Source: Bacteroidota bacterium
GTDB lineage: Bacteria; Bacteroidota; Bacteroidia; B-17B0; Aurantibacillaceae
Length of the DNA stretch: 64,000 bases
Reading direction: 5' to 3'
Assembly (NCBI GenBank): GCA_030684395.1
Contig: JAUXTT010000037.1
Location: 28,888-92,887 of the forward strand
Shown here: positions 27,838 to 36,891 of the stretch, one piece after another
Position numbering within the stretch: the first letter of the stretch is position 1
How the letters are laid out: each line of letters opens with the position of its first letter
Made by a program: the position numbers and the translations under genes
Notes under the pieces: model-generated
The model's input: the letters and a program-made list of their open reading frames with translations, nothing else
Database searches by the model: none
Told to the model about the DNA's origin: nothing

Positions 27838-28032
27838 TTATTCTATTTCACCTTTTTGAAGTTTCTGTTTGTAAACAGCGTTAATGATTTCCTCACGACG
27901 CTGAATTGAAGGCTTAGTGAATTTTTGACGTTCACGTAGTTCCTTTACAACTCCGGTTTTTTCAAACTTTTTCTTAAACTTTTTTAGGGCCTTCTCTAGA
28001 GATTCACCCTCTTTTACTTGTACAATTAACAT
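27838..28032 (-). CDS. rpsU: 30S ribosomal protein S21
   Basis: This 64-residue basic protein (MLIVQVKEGESLEKALKKFK, then RERQKFTKPSIQRREEI) is S21, which in other bacteria aids the 16S 3' end in initiation. Length and order are normal. It has a good -7 box on the minus strand (TATATTTG, 28053-28060) about 20 bases upstream of the ATG. It is the first gene of the rpsU-xerC-hpf block. Confidence 0.97.
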   Translation of the reverse strand: MLIVQVKEGESLEKALKKFKKKFEKTGVVKELRERQKFTKPSIQRREEIINAVYKQKLQKGEIE

Positions 28033-28052
28033 CTTTGTTCTTTTTGGGGCAG

Positions 28053-28060
28053 CAAATATA
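28053..28060 (-). promoter_or_regulatory. -7 box of rpsU
   Basis: TATATTTG on the minus strand, 20 bases from the rpsU ATG. Confidence 0.55.
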
Positions 28061-28162
28061 CGTATTTTATTGTGAATTGCAAAAAAACAAATTAAAAACA
28101 GTAATTTTTGAGTTTCAATGAAATAATAATTACTTTCGGCTTCTGTTATTTAGGATTTATTT

Positions 28163-28843
28163 GTGAAAACCAACACTTCGACCTTCATAAAACTGTTGAG
28201 CCTTGTATTTGTAATGATACTGAGCTCTTGTGGTAATAATGATCCTAAGTTTATTTCTGAAGGGGTAATTGAATATGACGCACAAGTTGTAGACAAAAGT
28301 CACCCCATGGCAGGTTTAGCTCCAAGTACCATGTCCATGTTTTTTAAGAAAAATTTGTACTGCTCTGAAATGAGTACCATGGGAATGTTTAACTCAAAGT
28401 TTGTCGCCAATCCTACCAACAAAACCTTTACTACTATGGTAAAGATCCTGAACGAAAAAAATGCCTGTATTGAGTATGATAAAGAAATTAAAAAAGACAT
28501 AGCTGATAATAAACTGGAGTTTAAAGAGACCTCCGAAGTAAAAATTATTGCAGGATATAAGTGTAAAAAAGTAATTGCGACCAAAGCAAGCGATCCAACA
28601 GATAAATTTGAGGTTTATTATACCGATGAGTTAGATGTAAAAAGTGCCAATTACAGCACTCCATACGAAGGATTAAAAGGTATTGTAATGAAATTTCGGT
28701 TGAAAAAATTCGGAATGGAAATGGAGTTTACCGCTACTTCGGTAAGGAAGGAAGAAGTAGCTGACGATATGTTTGATCTCCCGGGTTTTTACAAAATAAT
28801 TACTAAAGAAGAAATGGATGAATTTTTTAAATTCATGCAGTAA
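28163..28843 (+). CDS. DUF4412-like lipoprotein
   Basis: This 226-residue lipoprotein starts at GTG. Its signal ends in MILSSC (about residue 23). The body (FISEGVIEYDAQVVDKSHPM, YKCKKVIATKASDPTDKFEVYYTDEL) matches the pattern of Bacteroidota DUF4412 proteins, beta-rich envelope proteins of unknown role. It is followed after 52 bases by a paralogue with the same order of motifs. No catalytic residues are evident. Confidence 0.7.
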   Translation: MKTNTSTFIKLLSLVFVMILSSCGNNDPKFISEGVIEYDAQVVDKSHPMAGLAPSTMSMFFKKNLYCSEMSTMGMFNSKFVANPTNKTFTTMVKILNEKNACIEYDKEIKKDIADNKLEFKETSEVKIIAGYKCKKVIATKASDPTDKFEVYYTDELDVKSANYSTPYEGLKGIVMKFRLKKFGMEMEFTATSVRKEEVADDMFDLPGFYKIITKEEMDEFFKFMQ

Positions 28844-28895
28844 TTTTTGGTACGAATTTAGCTAGTGTCAGAATCAAAATTATAATAAACAAAAA

Positions 28896-29564
28896 ATGAA
28901 AAAAATAATATTGTCAGCAGCTTTGGCCTTTATGGCATTTGGAGCAGCAATTGCTCAGGTAAAAGAGGGATCGGTAACTTATGAAGTGGTAATGGATGGT
29001 TTACCTCCTGAACAAGCTGCCATGATGGGTGGTATGGAACAAGTAATGTACTTCAAAAATGGTAAATCCAGATCTGAAATGTCAAGTGCATTTTTTACTA
29101 ACGTTACTATTAATGATGGCAAAAAAACTACTGTTATGATGGATCAAATGGGACAAAAGTTCTATTTTGAAATGACAGAAGAGGATGCGAAAAAAAATGC
29201 CTCAAAAAATGAAGACGCCAAAATTGACTATAAAGACGAAGCTAAAAAAATTGCGGGCTACGATTGTAAAAAGGCGATCATAAAATCTAAGGACGAAAAA
29301 GGCGAAGAAAGTGTTACAACAGTTTGGTATACCGAGCAAATCCCAATGGTAGGGCAAGGTTCATCAAGAGGCGGAGCAAGCGCATTCAAAAATCTTAAAG
29401 GTGCCCCTTTAGAATTTGAAATGGCTCAGGGCCCATATAAAATGAAATTTACAGCAACTGCTGTTTCCACATCTGCAGTTTCAGATTCAAAATTTGTAGT
29501 AAATACTGAAGGATATGTGAAAAAATCTCTGGAAGATATGAAGAAAATGAGTGGAGGAAAATAA
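28896..29564 (+). CDS. DUF4412-like secreted protein
   Basis: This 222-residue exported protein (signal MKKIILSAALAFMAFGAAIA) is a paralogue of the previous gene. Shared features are VTYEVVMDG, an early Met-rich stretch (MMGGMEQVMYFKNGKSRSEM), IAGYDCKKAIIKSKDEKG, and a segment like APLEFEMAQGPYKMKFTATAV. It is soluble and has no lipobox. The pair likely arose by local duplication. It ends at a terminator. Confidence 0.72.
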   Translation: MKKIILSAALAFMAFGAAIAQVKEGSVTYEVVMDGLPPEQAAMMGGMEQVMYFKNGKSRSEMSSAFFTNVTINDGKKTTVMMDQMGQKFYFEMTEEDAKKNASKNEDAKIDYKDEAKKIAGYDCKKAIIKSKDEKGEESVTTVWYTEQIPMVGQGSSRGGASAFKNLKGAPLEFEMAQGPYKMKFTATAVSTSAVSDSKFVVNTEGYVKKSLEDMKKMSGGK

Positions 29565-29584
29565 GCCTCCGCACTAAAAAAATG

Positions 29585-29626
29585 AATCCCCGTTTCCTCA
29601 AATGAATGAAGAGCGGGGATTTTAAT
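29585..29626 (+). terminator. Rho-independent terminator
   Basis: AATCCCCG (29585-29592) pairs with CGGGGATT (29614-29621) and is followed by TTTT. Confidence 0.8.
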
Positions 29627-29699
29627 TTTACCCCAACTGTTAATAATGTTTTGATAATTTGTTGAAAATTGCAATATTTGCAGTACTAACCCAAAAAGT

Positions 29700-30575
29700 A
29701 TGAAAAAATTACTGACCATTATAGTTTGTTTGTTTATTTCGGTACCAGTGTTTTCGCAGGGCGGAGTTGTTTCCTCGCATAATCTTCCCCCTTCTGTGGC
29801 CCCCGGACAAACGATAGATGTTGATTTTACTTTAAATAAGGGAAGTATTGGTGGTTTTGCCAAATTTCAAATGGATCTTCCTTTTGGATTTAGTGCAACA
29901 AACGTAGATTCTAAACAAGGTAATTTTACATTTGAAAATCAGCGTGTTAAAATAGTTTGGGTTTCAATTCCGGCAGAAGCGGCTTTTACATTTAAATTCA
30001 AAATTGCTGTACCGGCTAACGCATTAAATGTTTGTTCCATTTCCGCGAAATTTTTCTATTTGGAGAACAATGTGAAGAAAGAAGTAGAAATGCCGGTGCA
30101 TACAATGAAGATATCCGGATCCGGAGATGTGGCTTCAACACCAACTAATACAGTTGCTACTACACCAACAAACACAGTGAGTTCGACACCAACCAACACA
30201 GTTGCAACTACCCCAACCAACACTGTAGCTACTACTCCAACTAATACAGTTGCTGCAACACCTACCAAAACTGTTACAACCACTCCAACCAATACAGTTA
30301 GCACTGCTCCAACAAATACTATATCAACTTCAAAATCTAATAGCGGAACGGTTTATAAAGTGCAATTAGGAGCGTTTTCATCTTCTCCTGCTAAATCAAA
30401 GTTCCCTGGAGTTAATCTTAGCATTGTTGAAGAAGGTGGTTTTTATAAAGCACTTTCAGGCAATTTTAATAGTTTAGAGCAAGCCCAGAAACACAAATCG
30501 GATCTTGAGAATAAAGGTTATTCAGGATTTATTGTTACTTACCAAAACGGTCAACGTACCGGTATTATAAAGTAA
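29700..30575 (+). CDS. Secreted protein with repeat linker and SPOR domain
   Basis: This 291-residue protein has a signal peptide (KKLLTIIVCLFISVPVFS) and an N-terminal beta-sandwich region with a cohesin-like look (residues 20-140, VAPGQTIDVDFTLNKGSIGGFAKFQMDLPFG). A threonine-proline repeat linker follows (147-210). The end is a SPOR domain of about 75 residues (YKVQLGAFSSSPAKSKFPG, KHKSDLENKGYSGFIVTY). SPOR domains bind glycan strands of peptidoglycan lacking stem peptides, so the protein probably sits in the periplasm at sites of wall remodelling. The linker is encoded by eight 24-base units. Confidence 0.82.
   Translation: MKKLLTIIVCLFISVPVFSQGGVVSSHNLPPSVAPGQTIDVDFTLNKGSIGGFAKFQMDLPFGFSATNVDSKQGNFTFENQRVKIVWVSIPAEAAFTFKFKIAVPANALNVCSISAKFFYLENNVKKEVEMPVHTMKISGSGDVASTPTNTVATTPTNTVSSTPTNTVATTPTNTVATTPTNTVAATPTKTVTTTPTNTVSTAPTNTISTSKSNSGTVYKVQLGAFSSSPAKSKFPGVNLSIVEEGGFYKALSGNFNSLEQAQKHKSDLENKGYSGFIVTYQNGQRTGIIK
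30138..30329 (+). repeat. Minisatellite: 8 units of 24 bp encoding TPTNTVAT-type octapeptides
   Basis: The octapeptide TPTNTVAT, with variants TPTNTVSS, TPTNTVAA, TPTKTVTT and APTNTIST, is repeated eight times without spacing. The DNA unit is 24 bases, so copy number can change in frame. Confidence 0.9.
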
Positions 30576-30597
30576 GAACATAGCAAAAAAGCTTTTG

Positions 30598-30800
30598 AAC
30601 ACAGAGTATCTGAGTTTTCAGGAGTTACACAGAGTTTAATTGAGTGTTTTTCAAGACTTTTTTGTATTAATCTTAATGCTTTTTCTCGAAACTATTAACC
30701 ATAAATATAGAGCAAAGGATATAAAGTGTTTATTTTATAGAGCAATCGGCTCGGATGAATTTTTCTCTGCGTAACTCTTTGTTCTCTGTGCCTCTGTGTT
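30598..30800. repeat. Intergenic inverted repeat element
   Basis: The left arm 30598-30635 (AACACAGAG, GAG, GAGTTACACAGAG) and right arm 30765-30800 are imperfect reverse complements. Reading the right arm inversely gives AACACAGAG, GAG and GAGTTACGCAGAG. The inner 130 bases hold no ORF. Similar sequence (CTCTTAGTG...TTCTCAGTGG) lies near 15265-15300. Confidence 0.65.
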
Positions 30801-30823
30801 AAAAAAATCTCCCTCAAATTCCG

Positions 30824-30831
30824 TACATTTG
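30824..30831 (+). promoter_or_regulatory. -7 box of dnaG
   Basis: TACATTTG, 16 bases before the TTG start codon at 30848. Confidence 0.45.
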
Positions 30832-30847
30832 GGTTCTTTTTTACATT

Positions 30848-32884
30848 TTGATATCAAAGGACACCATAGAGCAAATTATTTACTACGCCCGCATTGATGA
30901 GGTAGTAGGTGATTTTGTGCCTTTGAAAAAACGTGGTTCCAATATGTGGGGCTGCTGTCCTTTTCATAATGAAAAAACTCCTTCATTCAGTGTATCTCCA
31001 ACAAAAGGTATTTACAAATGTTTTGGTTGTGGAAAAGCAGGTAACTCGGTGAATTTTGTGATGGAGGTTGAGAAGAAAACCTACCCCGAAGCATTACGGT
31101 ATCTCGCAAAAAAATACAATATTCATATTGAGGAGAAGGAAGTAACAGCAGAAGAACTTGCTGCCCAAAGTGAAAAAGAAAGTTTAAGGATCATTAATAT
31201 TTTTGCCAATAAGTACTTTCAAACTAACCTTTGGGAAAGTGATGAAGGCAAATCCATTGGTTTAAGTTATTTCCGTGAGCGCGGATTCAGGGATGATATT
31301 GTAAAGAAGTTTGAGCTGGGTTTTTCATTTGAAGAACGTAAAGCTCTTACGAAAGCAGCAATTGCAGGAGGGTACAATCCAAATTATTTAGTTAAGACGG
31401 GTCTTTCCATTTTACCTGAGCGATATGCAAATGAAACCAGTTTAACGGACGCTCATTTATTTGATCGTTTTGCTGGTAGGGTAATGTTTCCTATTCACGG
31501 TGTTTCAGGAGATGTTGTTGGTTTTGGAGGAAGAATTTTAGGTAACAGTAAAGAAGTAGCTAAATACCTTAATTCACCGCAAAGTGAGATCTATGATAAG
31601 AGTAAAATCCTGTATGGACTTTATTTCGCTAAAAAAAGTATTCAAACCGAAGGCTTCTGTTTTTTGGTGGAAGGTTATACAGATGTTATTGCGATGCATC
31701 AGGCGGGCATTGAAAATGTGGTAGCTTCATCAGGAACTTCACTTACCGTTGAGCAAATAAAATTAATCCAACGTTTCACCAACAATATTACCATTTTGTA
31801 TGATGGTGATGCGGCGGGGCAAAAAGCTGCAGATCGTGGTACCGGACTGATATTGGAAGAGGGAATGAACGCTCGTGTGTTATTATTCCCTGATAACGAT
31901 GATCCTGATAGTTACGCTAAAAAAGTTAGTTCCGATGAGCTGAAGAATTTTATTAAAAACAACTCTCACGATTTTATTACGTATTCCGCTTCACGTATTT
32001 CGGAAGAAGAAAAAAAAGACCCGATTAAGAAAACGGCTTTTATCCGTCACATCATAGATAATATAGCTTTAATCCCCGATTCTATTTCGCGCTCGGTATA
32101 CATTAAAGAATGTAGCCGGTTGGTTGATGTAGAAGAACAGATACTTTCTTTGGAGGTCAATAAGATTCGTATAGACAAAGAAACACGCAAACAAAAAGAT
32201 AAGAACCGACAACACCCATTTTCGACAGATCCGGCACCGGTAAAAGTAGATTCAGCTTTACCTACTTCTATTCTACCTGAACAGTTGCAGTTTGTTGAAG
32301 TAGATGAGCGACAGCTGAAACTCGATGTTTTTGATAGTATAGAAAAGAATATCTGTAGGGTAATGATCATGTACGGAAATCAGTTGTTAGATGTTGAGGT
32401 GTACAATTCTGAAGGCGATCTGGTAACTATGCAAATTTCGGTTGCTGAATTTATTTTATTTGAGTTGTTTCACGATGAATTAAATTTCATTAACCCCATT
32501 AATCAGTTATTATTGGATGAATTCATTCATCAGATGCGTGAAGATGTGATTCCCGGCGAAAGCTTTTTTCTGATGAATACCAATCCTGCAATATCTCAGT
32601 TAGCAATCCAGCTTACCCAGGAAGATCATCAACTAAGCGAGAACTGGGCAGCCAAACACGGAGTGCATACGGAACACGAGGCGCACGATATTAAAAAAAT
32701 GGTGGAACGTATACTTTACGTTTATAAAGACAAAAGATTACAAGATATGATCTTTGAACTGAAAGAAAGTTTAAGAGATAATGCAAACGATGATGATGTA
32801 TTTATAACTCTTTCCGAGATCAGAAAATTTGAATCTTTTAAGGCGCGTGTAAACAAGTTGCTGGGAAGAGTTATTGTGAAATAA
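30848..32884 (+). CDS. dnaG: DNA primase
   Basis: This 678-residue primase makes RNA primers at the replication fork. The N-terminal CHC2 zinc finger is CCPFHNEKTPSF...YKCFGCGKAGN (about residues 36-63). The TOPRIM catalytic core has FLVEGYTDVIAMHQAG and ILYDGDAAGQKAADRG. The C-terminal domain that would contact DnaB is less conserved. The start is TTG. No ATG lies in frame nearby, and the upstream -7 box limits extension. Confidence 0.95.
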   Translation: MISKDTIEQIIYYARIDEVVGDFVPLKKRGSNMWGCCPFHNEKTPSFSVSPTKGIYKCFGCGKAGNSVNFVMEVEKKTYPEALRYLAKKYNIHIEEKEVTAEELAAQSEKESLRIINIFANKYFQTNLWESDEGKSIGLSYFRERGFRDDIVKKFELGFSFEERKALTKAAIAGGYNPNYLVKTGLSILPERYANETSLTDAHLFDRFAGRVMFPIHGVSGDVVGFGGRILGNSKEVAKYLNSPQSEIYDKSKILYGLYFAKKSIQTEGFCFLVEGYTDVIAMHQAGIENVVASSGTSLTVEQIKLIQRFTNNITILYDGDAAGQKAADRGTGLILEEGMNARVLLFPDNDDPDSYAKKVSSDELKNFIKNNSHDFITYSASRISEEEKKDPIKKTAFIRHIIDNIALIPDSISRSVYIKECSRLVDVEEQILSLEVNKIRIDKETRKQKDKNRQHPFSTDPAPVKVDSALPTSILPEQLQFVEVDERQLKLDVFDSIEKNICRVMIMYGNQLLDVEVYNSEGDLVTMQISVAEFILFELFHDELNFINPINQLLLDEFIHQMREDVIPGESFFLMNTNPAISQLAIQLTQEDHQLSENWAAKHGVHTEHEAHDIKKMVERILYVYKDKRLQDMIFELKESLRDNANDDDVFITLSEIRKFESFKARVNKLLGRVIVK

Positions 32885-32902
32885 ATATCCTGTTTTCCCT
32901 TT

Positions 32903-33014
32903 TTAAACCATATAAGGCATTTCAGGACATAGAAGTCTACTGTTTGCGTACGAATAAAAGTGAATAATTATTACCTCTAACCTTATATGATCTTACATGT
33001 CTTATATGGTTTAA
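32903..33014. repeat. Intergenic inverted repeat
   Basis: TTAAACCATATAAG (32903-32916) is the exact inverse of CTTATATGGTTTAA (33001-33014). Extra CCTTATAT/CTTACATG copies lie inside. It lies between convergent dnaG and psd and may also serve as a terminator, with a run of T after it. Confidence 0.7.
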
Positions 33015-33026
33015 TTTTTTTTTTGA

Positions 33027-33683
33027 TTAAAACTCCGCGATCACCGATTGAGATCCCTTCACTACATCATTGATCTTTACATTCACCTTAGTTCCTAAAG
33101 GAAGATAAATATCCACACGTGAACCGAATTTAATGAATCCGAATTGTTCACACTGAGTAGCAACATCGCCATCTTTACAATACCAAACAATACGACGGGC
33201 TAAAGCTCCTGCAATTTGTCTGAAAAGGATCTGCTTACCGTTTTTATGTTCTACTACAACAGTAGTACGTTCGTTCTCTGTACTTGATTTTGGTTCCCAT
33301 GCAGCTAAAAATTTACCAGGATGGTATTTAAAAAATTTCACGATACCATCAATAGGATAACGATTAACGTGAACATTGATCGGAGACATGAAAATAGAGA
33401 TCTGCAAACGTTTGTCCTTGAAAAATTCTCCTTCTTCGGTTTCTTCAATAACAACAACTTTTCCGTCTGCAGGGGCAATAATCAGGTTCTCACCTTTCGT
33501 GAATACACGGGTTGGCATACGAAAGAACTGAAGAATGGTAATGGTTAAAAATCCACTTAATGCATAAGCAAATAAATGAGCAATTAAATATTGAGGGAAG
33601 AAAAAATGTGCAATGAAAATAACGATGGCACTAAATACCAAAACAATCAATAAACTGGCAATACCTTCTTTGTGAAACTTCAT
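33027..33683 (-). CDS. psd: Phosphatidylserine decarboxylase, short form
   Basis: This 218-residue integral membrane enzyme makes phosphatidylethanolamine. Two hydrophobic spans (residues 9-28 and 33-54) precede the soluble domain with FMSPINVHVNRYP and the autocleavage site FGS at 186-188, where S188 becomes the pyruvoyl group. It is the short Psd class seen in Bacteroidota. The start at 33683 is chosen because the upstream TTG at 33704 lies inside the -7 box TATCTTTG (33702-33709, minus strand). Confidence 0.93.
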   Translation of the reverse strand: MKFHKEGIASLLIVLVFSAIVIFIAHFFFPQYLIAHLFAYALSGFLTITILQFFRMPTRVFTKGENLIIAPADGKVVVIEETEEGEFFKDKRLQISIFMSPINVHVNRYPIDGIVKFFKYHPGKFLAAWEPKSSTENERTTVVVEHKNGKQILFRQIAGALARRIVWYCKDGDVATQCEQFGFIKFGSRVDIYLPLGTKVNVKINDVVKGSQSVIAEF

Positions 33684-33701
33684 TTTTGTAAATAATTTCG
33701 C

Positions 33702-33709
33702 CAAAGATA
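33702..33709 (-). promoter_or_regulatory. -7 box of psd
   Basis: TATCTTTG on the minus strand, 18 bases upstream of the ATG at 33683. It decides against the earlier TTG. Confidence 0.5.
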
Positions 33710-33798
33710 ATAAATAGAATCAAGACTGTTAGTTCGCTTCGACGAACAAGATGCAAGACTTTGATGCGTAGAAGATTAGGGCTTTTCTAACCTCCGGA

Positions 33799-36255
33799 TT
33801 ACCCGTTACCGCTGCCTGCTCTTTGTTTCACATCGTCTGCGCCGCCCGTTCTTCTTCTGCTTCCCTGTACATTCGTGTTTCCGAACTTGTAGGTAAATGC
33901 AACAGAAGCAACACGTGTTTCCCTTGATACAATGAATTTTTCGCGGTAATTGGAGAACTTCACGGTTGCCGTCATATTATTGGTATAAGCAATATCCGAA
34001 ACATTCAACTTCAAAACAGCACGATTTTCCCAAAGCTTTTTCTGGAATCCTACAGATACGAACCAGATCGGATTTATATTGTCGTATGCATAGATCTCAC
34101 GTGCGCGGTAGTTTCCGGTAAGTTCAGCAGAAGTTGTTTTATTGAAAGCGAATGAATTCACCCAGTTAAAATTCAAAGTTGGTTTTCCTACATTTTTTAT
34201 AGGTGTATTGGCTACATTCCCGGTATAGCTTGCATAATAGATGTTGAGGTCTGAATTCATATTCCACCATTTTTTGATTTCTAATGGAAGCGATATCACA
34301 AAAGAATACACATCTACTTTTCCTAAATTTGTGTTGGTTTGAATAGTAGTATTGGTAAGGGTAGGCGAAGGTGCAAGCACTTCTGTAATATTATTAAGTG
34401 TTCTGCCAAACCCAAAAGTGGTGTAGATCCTCTGTTTGTAAACATGACTGAATTCAACCGCATGCGTTGTTTGTGGTTTTAAATAAGGATTTCCTTCTTT
34501 ATAAGTTGTAGGATCCAAAAAGAATTTGAATGGATTCAATTGATCGTATCCGGGTCTGTTGATACGTCGGCTGTAGGTTAATTCCAGCCCATTTTTTTCA
34601 TTTATTTTATAACCAACAAAACCACTTGGGAAGAGCTGAACATAGCTGGTATCGAAGCTTGTATTGTAAACGATCTGTTTTCCTATTACGTGTGTATGTT
34701 CACAACGAAGTCCAATTTGTGTACTCCACTTTTTATAATCTTTGGTCACATTCACATAAGCAGCGTTTATGTTTTCTTCATAAATGAAGTGATTACTTTT
34801 TGTGGAATCGTAAATATTCTGTCCGTTGCTCTGATCATAAAATGCAAGGTTATTATCTGCAATAACATAACTTGATTTTAGTCCTGCTTCCAGCTTTGCG
34901 TCTTTCTTCAAGGGTTTACTAAGGTCAGTTTTTATGGAGTAAATGTTCAATCCGCCGCGAATATCGCCGTACAATAAATAATAGGGTTTAAATTCATCAC
35001 CACCTAAATCAAAATAACGGGTAGTGAAATTTTGATTCGTAGTATTACCGTAATGTGCGTAATCTAAATCGGTATTCAACTCTGTTCCGGTTGAATCGAA
35101 AATGTGTTTGTAGTTGAGGTTGCCCGAGTAATTATACCAGCTATCCTTTGAACGGTTTTCTGTTGTGAAACTGGAGACTTTTTTATTGTGGTGATCATAA
35201 ACATCCGACTGATTTTGGCCTGATGGATTAAACTTGTTGCTTACTCCGTTAATAACAAACCCAATAGTGTTTTTGTCGTTGATGAAGAAATCAGCTCCGG
35301 CACGTGCTATATGGTTTTTGAAAGGAAACAACAAAAAGTAATCCTGTTTGAAAGAGCCGGTTAATGTATCGCCCTGATAAAATTCTCTTTCCAATTGAAG
35401 ATGATTAAACCCTTTTCTATAAGAATAATTATAACTCCCAAATACATTTATTTTTTTGCCACGGTGGTTCAATGTAATGCCATCATTTGTTTTAGGGTAT
35501 ACACCTTGTCCGTAACCTGCTGTAATGCTTCCATTTGTTCCAAGACGTTTGTCTTTTTTTAATTTGATGTTGATGATACTGCTTCCGGCTGCATCGTATT
35601 TGGCAGATGGGTTTGCAATAAATTCTATTTTTTCGATTGCTGTAGAAGGAATTCCTCTTAAATAGTTCGCTAAGTCAGTTCCTGTCATTGGTGTAGGTTT
35701 TCCATCTATTTGTACCATAATTCCCTGTCTGCCTTTGTAAGAGATGTTGTCTGTAGAATTGACCGTAACGCCGGGAGATTTCTCCAGTAATTCAAACGCA
35801 GATGAACCAGTTGAATTAATACTGTTCTCTACATTCAATATCACTTTTCCATGTTCGTGTTCTATCAATGGTTTTTTATTTTCTATCACTACTTCATTTA
35901 AGTTGATATTGCTTTTGTTGAGGTTGATGATAGGTAATAAGAGGTCTTCTTTCACAGCAAATGCTCCGCCGCTGTATTTGGGATAATTAATAAGTGTGGT
36001 TTGAATAAAATACGTTCCGCTATCAATATTCATAAAAACAAACTCACCTTTCTCATCACTGAACTCTGTTTTTGCTAATGAAGAATCTTTTTGTTTGATG
36101 AGTTGCACAATAACATCGCTGAGCGGTAACTGCGTTTGTTCATCGGTAATTTTCCCTGAAACAGTTTTTTTGAAAGCTTGTGTGTCCTGCGATTTTAGGG
36201 CTGTTCCGCTGAACGTCAACAAACAAATGATCGTATATATTTTAAAACCGCTCAT
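33799..36255 (-). CDS. Outer membrane beta-barrel receptor (TonB-dependent type)
   Basis: This 818-residue protein has a signal (SGFKIYTIICLLTFSGTAL), a carboxypeptidase-regulatory-like domain (VSGKITDEQTQLPLSDVIVQL), a plug-like region (SSAFELLEKSPGVTVNSTDNISYKGRQGIMVQIDGKP), and a long barrel ending in a low-complexity Gly/Arg tail. It belongs to the outer membrane beta-barrel family close to TonB receptors. The ATG at 36255 is preferred to 36291 because the extension (MRTKNKLCNKKS) lacks signal character. An AraC regulator is divergent. Confidence 0.85.
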   Translation of the reverse strand: MSGFKIYTIICLLTFSGTALKSQDTQAFKKTVSGKITDEQTQLPLSDVIVQLIKQKDSSLAKTEFSDEKGEFVFMNIDSGTYFIQTTLINYPKYSGGAFAVKEDLLLPIINLNKSNINLNEVVIENKKPLIEHEHGKVILNVENSINSTGSSAFELLEKSPGVTVNSTDNISYKGRQGIMVQIDGKPTPMTGTDLANYLRGIPSTAIEKIEFIANPSAKYDAAGSSIINIKLKKDKRLGTNGSITAGYGQGVYPKTNDGITLNHRGKKINVFGSYNYSYRKGFNHLQLEREFYQGDTLTGSFKQDYFLLFPFKNHIARAGADFFINDKNTIGFVINGVSNKFNPSGQNQSDVYDHHNKKVSSFTTENRSKDSWYNYSGNLNYKHIFDSTGTELNTDLDYAHYGNTTNQNFTTRYFDLGGDEFKPYYLLYGDIRGGLNIYSIKTDLSKPLKKDAKLEAGLKSSYVIADNNLAFYDQSNGQNIYDSTKSNHFIYEENINAAYVNVTKDYKKWSTQIGLRCEHTHVIGKQIVYNTSFDTSYVQLFPSGFVGYKINEKNGLELTYSRRINRPGYDQLNPFKFFLDPTTYKEGNPYLKPQTTHAVEFSHVYKQRIYTTFGFGRTLNNITEVLAPSPTLTNTTIQTNTNLGKVDVYSFVISLPLEIKKWWNMNSDLNIYYASYTGNVANTPIKNVGKPTLNFNWVNSFAFNKTTSAELTGNYRAREIYAYDNINPIWFVSVGFQKKLWENRAVLKLNVSDIAYTNNMTATVKFSNYREKFIVSRETRVASVAFTYKFGNTNVQGSRRRTGGADDVKQRAGSGNG

Positions 36256-36402
36256 ACTTTTTTTGTTACAAAGTTTGTTTTTTGTACGCACCTTTGACTT
36301 GTAAAATCCTCTTATTTACTTGTGCAGCAAAATTGAATGGCTCACTGGTTGATAGATGTGATGAAAGGATAAGAATATGTCGGAGTTTAATATGAAATAG
36401 CC

Positions 36403-36867
36403 ATGTGCCAAAGTGCACAAACAAAAATGGAGATACATGATGTATACCACATGACAATGAAAAAACAACAATATCTACATGTGAAATACATTGGAAGTAA
36501 CGGATTGTATTTTGATCCCGATATTTTGGGATTAAAAATCTCAACTCAATCCGATGTTTCTGAAAAAATGGAACAGGCTAAAAATTACATGTTGCAAAAT
36601 TGGGACAAAGCAATTTCCGTAAAAGATATTTCTTCTCACGTTTCAATTTGCGAATCGAGGTTTTATTATTTTTTCAAAATATTCTTTTCTTGCAGTCCGC
36701 ACGAATATATGACGGATCTAAAACTGAAAAAGGCCCTGGATCTCAAAAAGGAGCACAATTACTCCTGGACAGAAATTGCTGAAATGTGTTGTTATACGGA
36801 TGTTTCCGCATTCAGTCACCAGTTTAAAAAGAAATATGGGGTGAGTCCCAAAGATTTCAGGAAGTGA
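36403..36867 (+). CDS. AraC-family transcriptional regulator, small
   Basis: This 154-residue protein has a C-terminal AraC DNA-binding domain of about 100 residues: two helix-turn-helix parts, AISVKDISSHVSICESRFYYFFK and YSWTEIAEMCCYTDVSAFSHQFKKKYGVSPKDFRK. The N-terminal 50 residues are not a recognisable sensor domain and its first Met is uncertain (36403, 36430 or 36451). It is divergent from the outer membrane receptor gene, about 150 bases apart, so control of that gene is plausible. Confidence 0.85.
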   Translation: MCQSAQTKMEIHDVYHMTMKKQQYLHVKYIGSNGLYFDPDILGLKISTQSDVSEKMEQAKNYMLQNWDKAISVKDISSHVSICESRFYYFFKIFFSCSPHEYMTDLKLKKALDLKKEHNYSWTEIAEMCCYTDVSAFSHQFKKKYGVSPKDFRK

Positions 36868-36891
36868 TGTGGGCTTTTTCTGCCGCAGATT

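Noticed and set aside
29426..29863. Minus-strand ORF across two secreted-protein genes
   Set aside because: It is antisense to the end of a DUF4412 gene, a terminator and the start of the SPOR gene.
30056..30304. Minus-strand ORF opposite the TPTNTV repeats
   Set aside because: It mirrors the repeat (VLVGVVAT units) and lacks a promoter; it is an antisense shadow of the minisatellite.
30138..30329. CRISPR-like array
   Set aside because: The 24-base units are directly joined without spacers and encode a reading frame.
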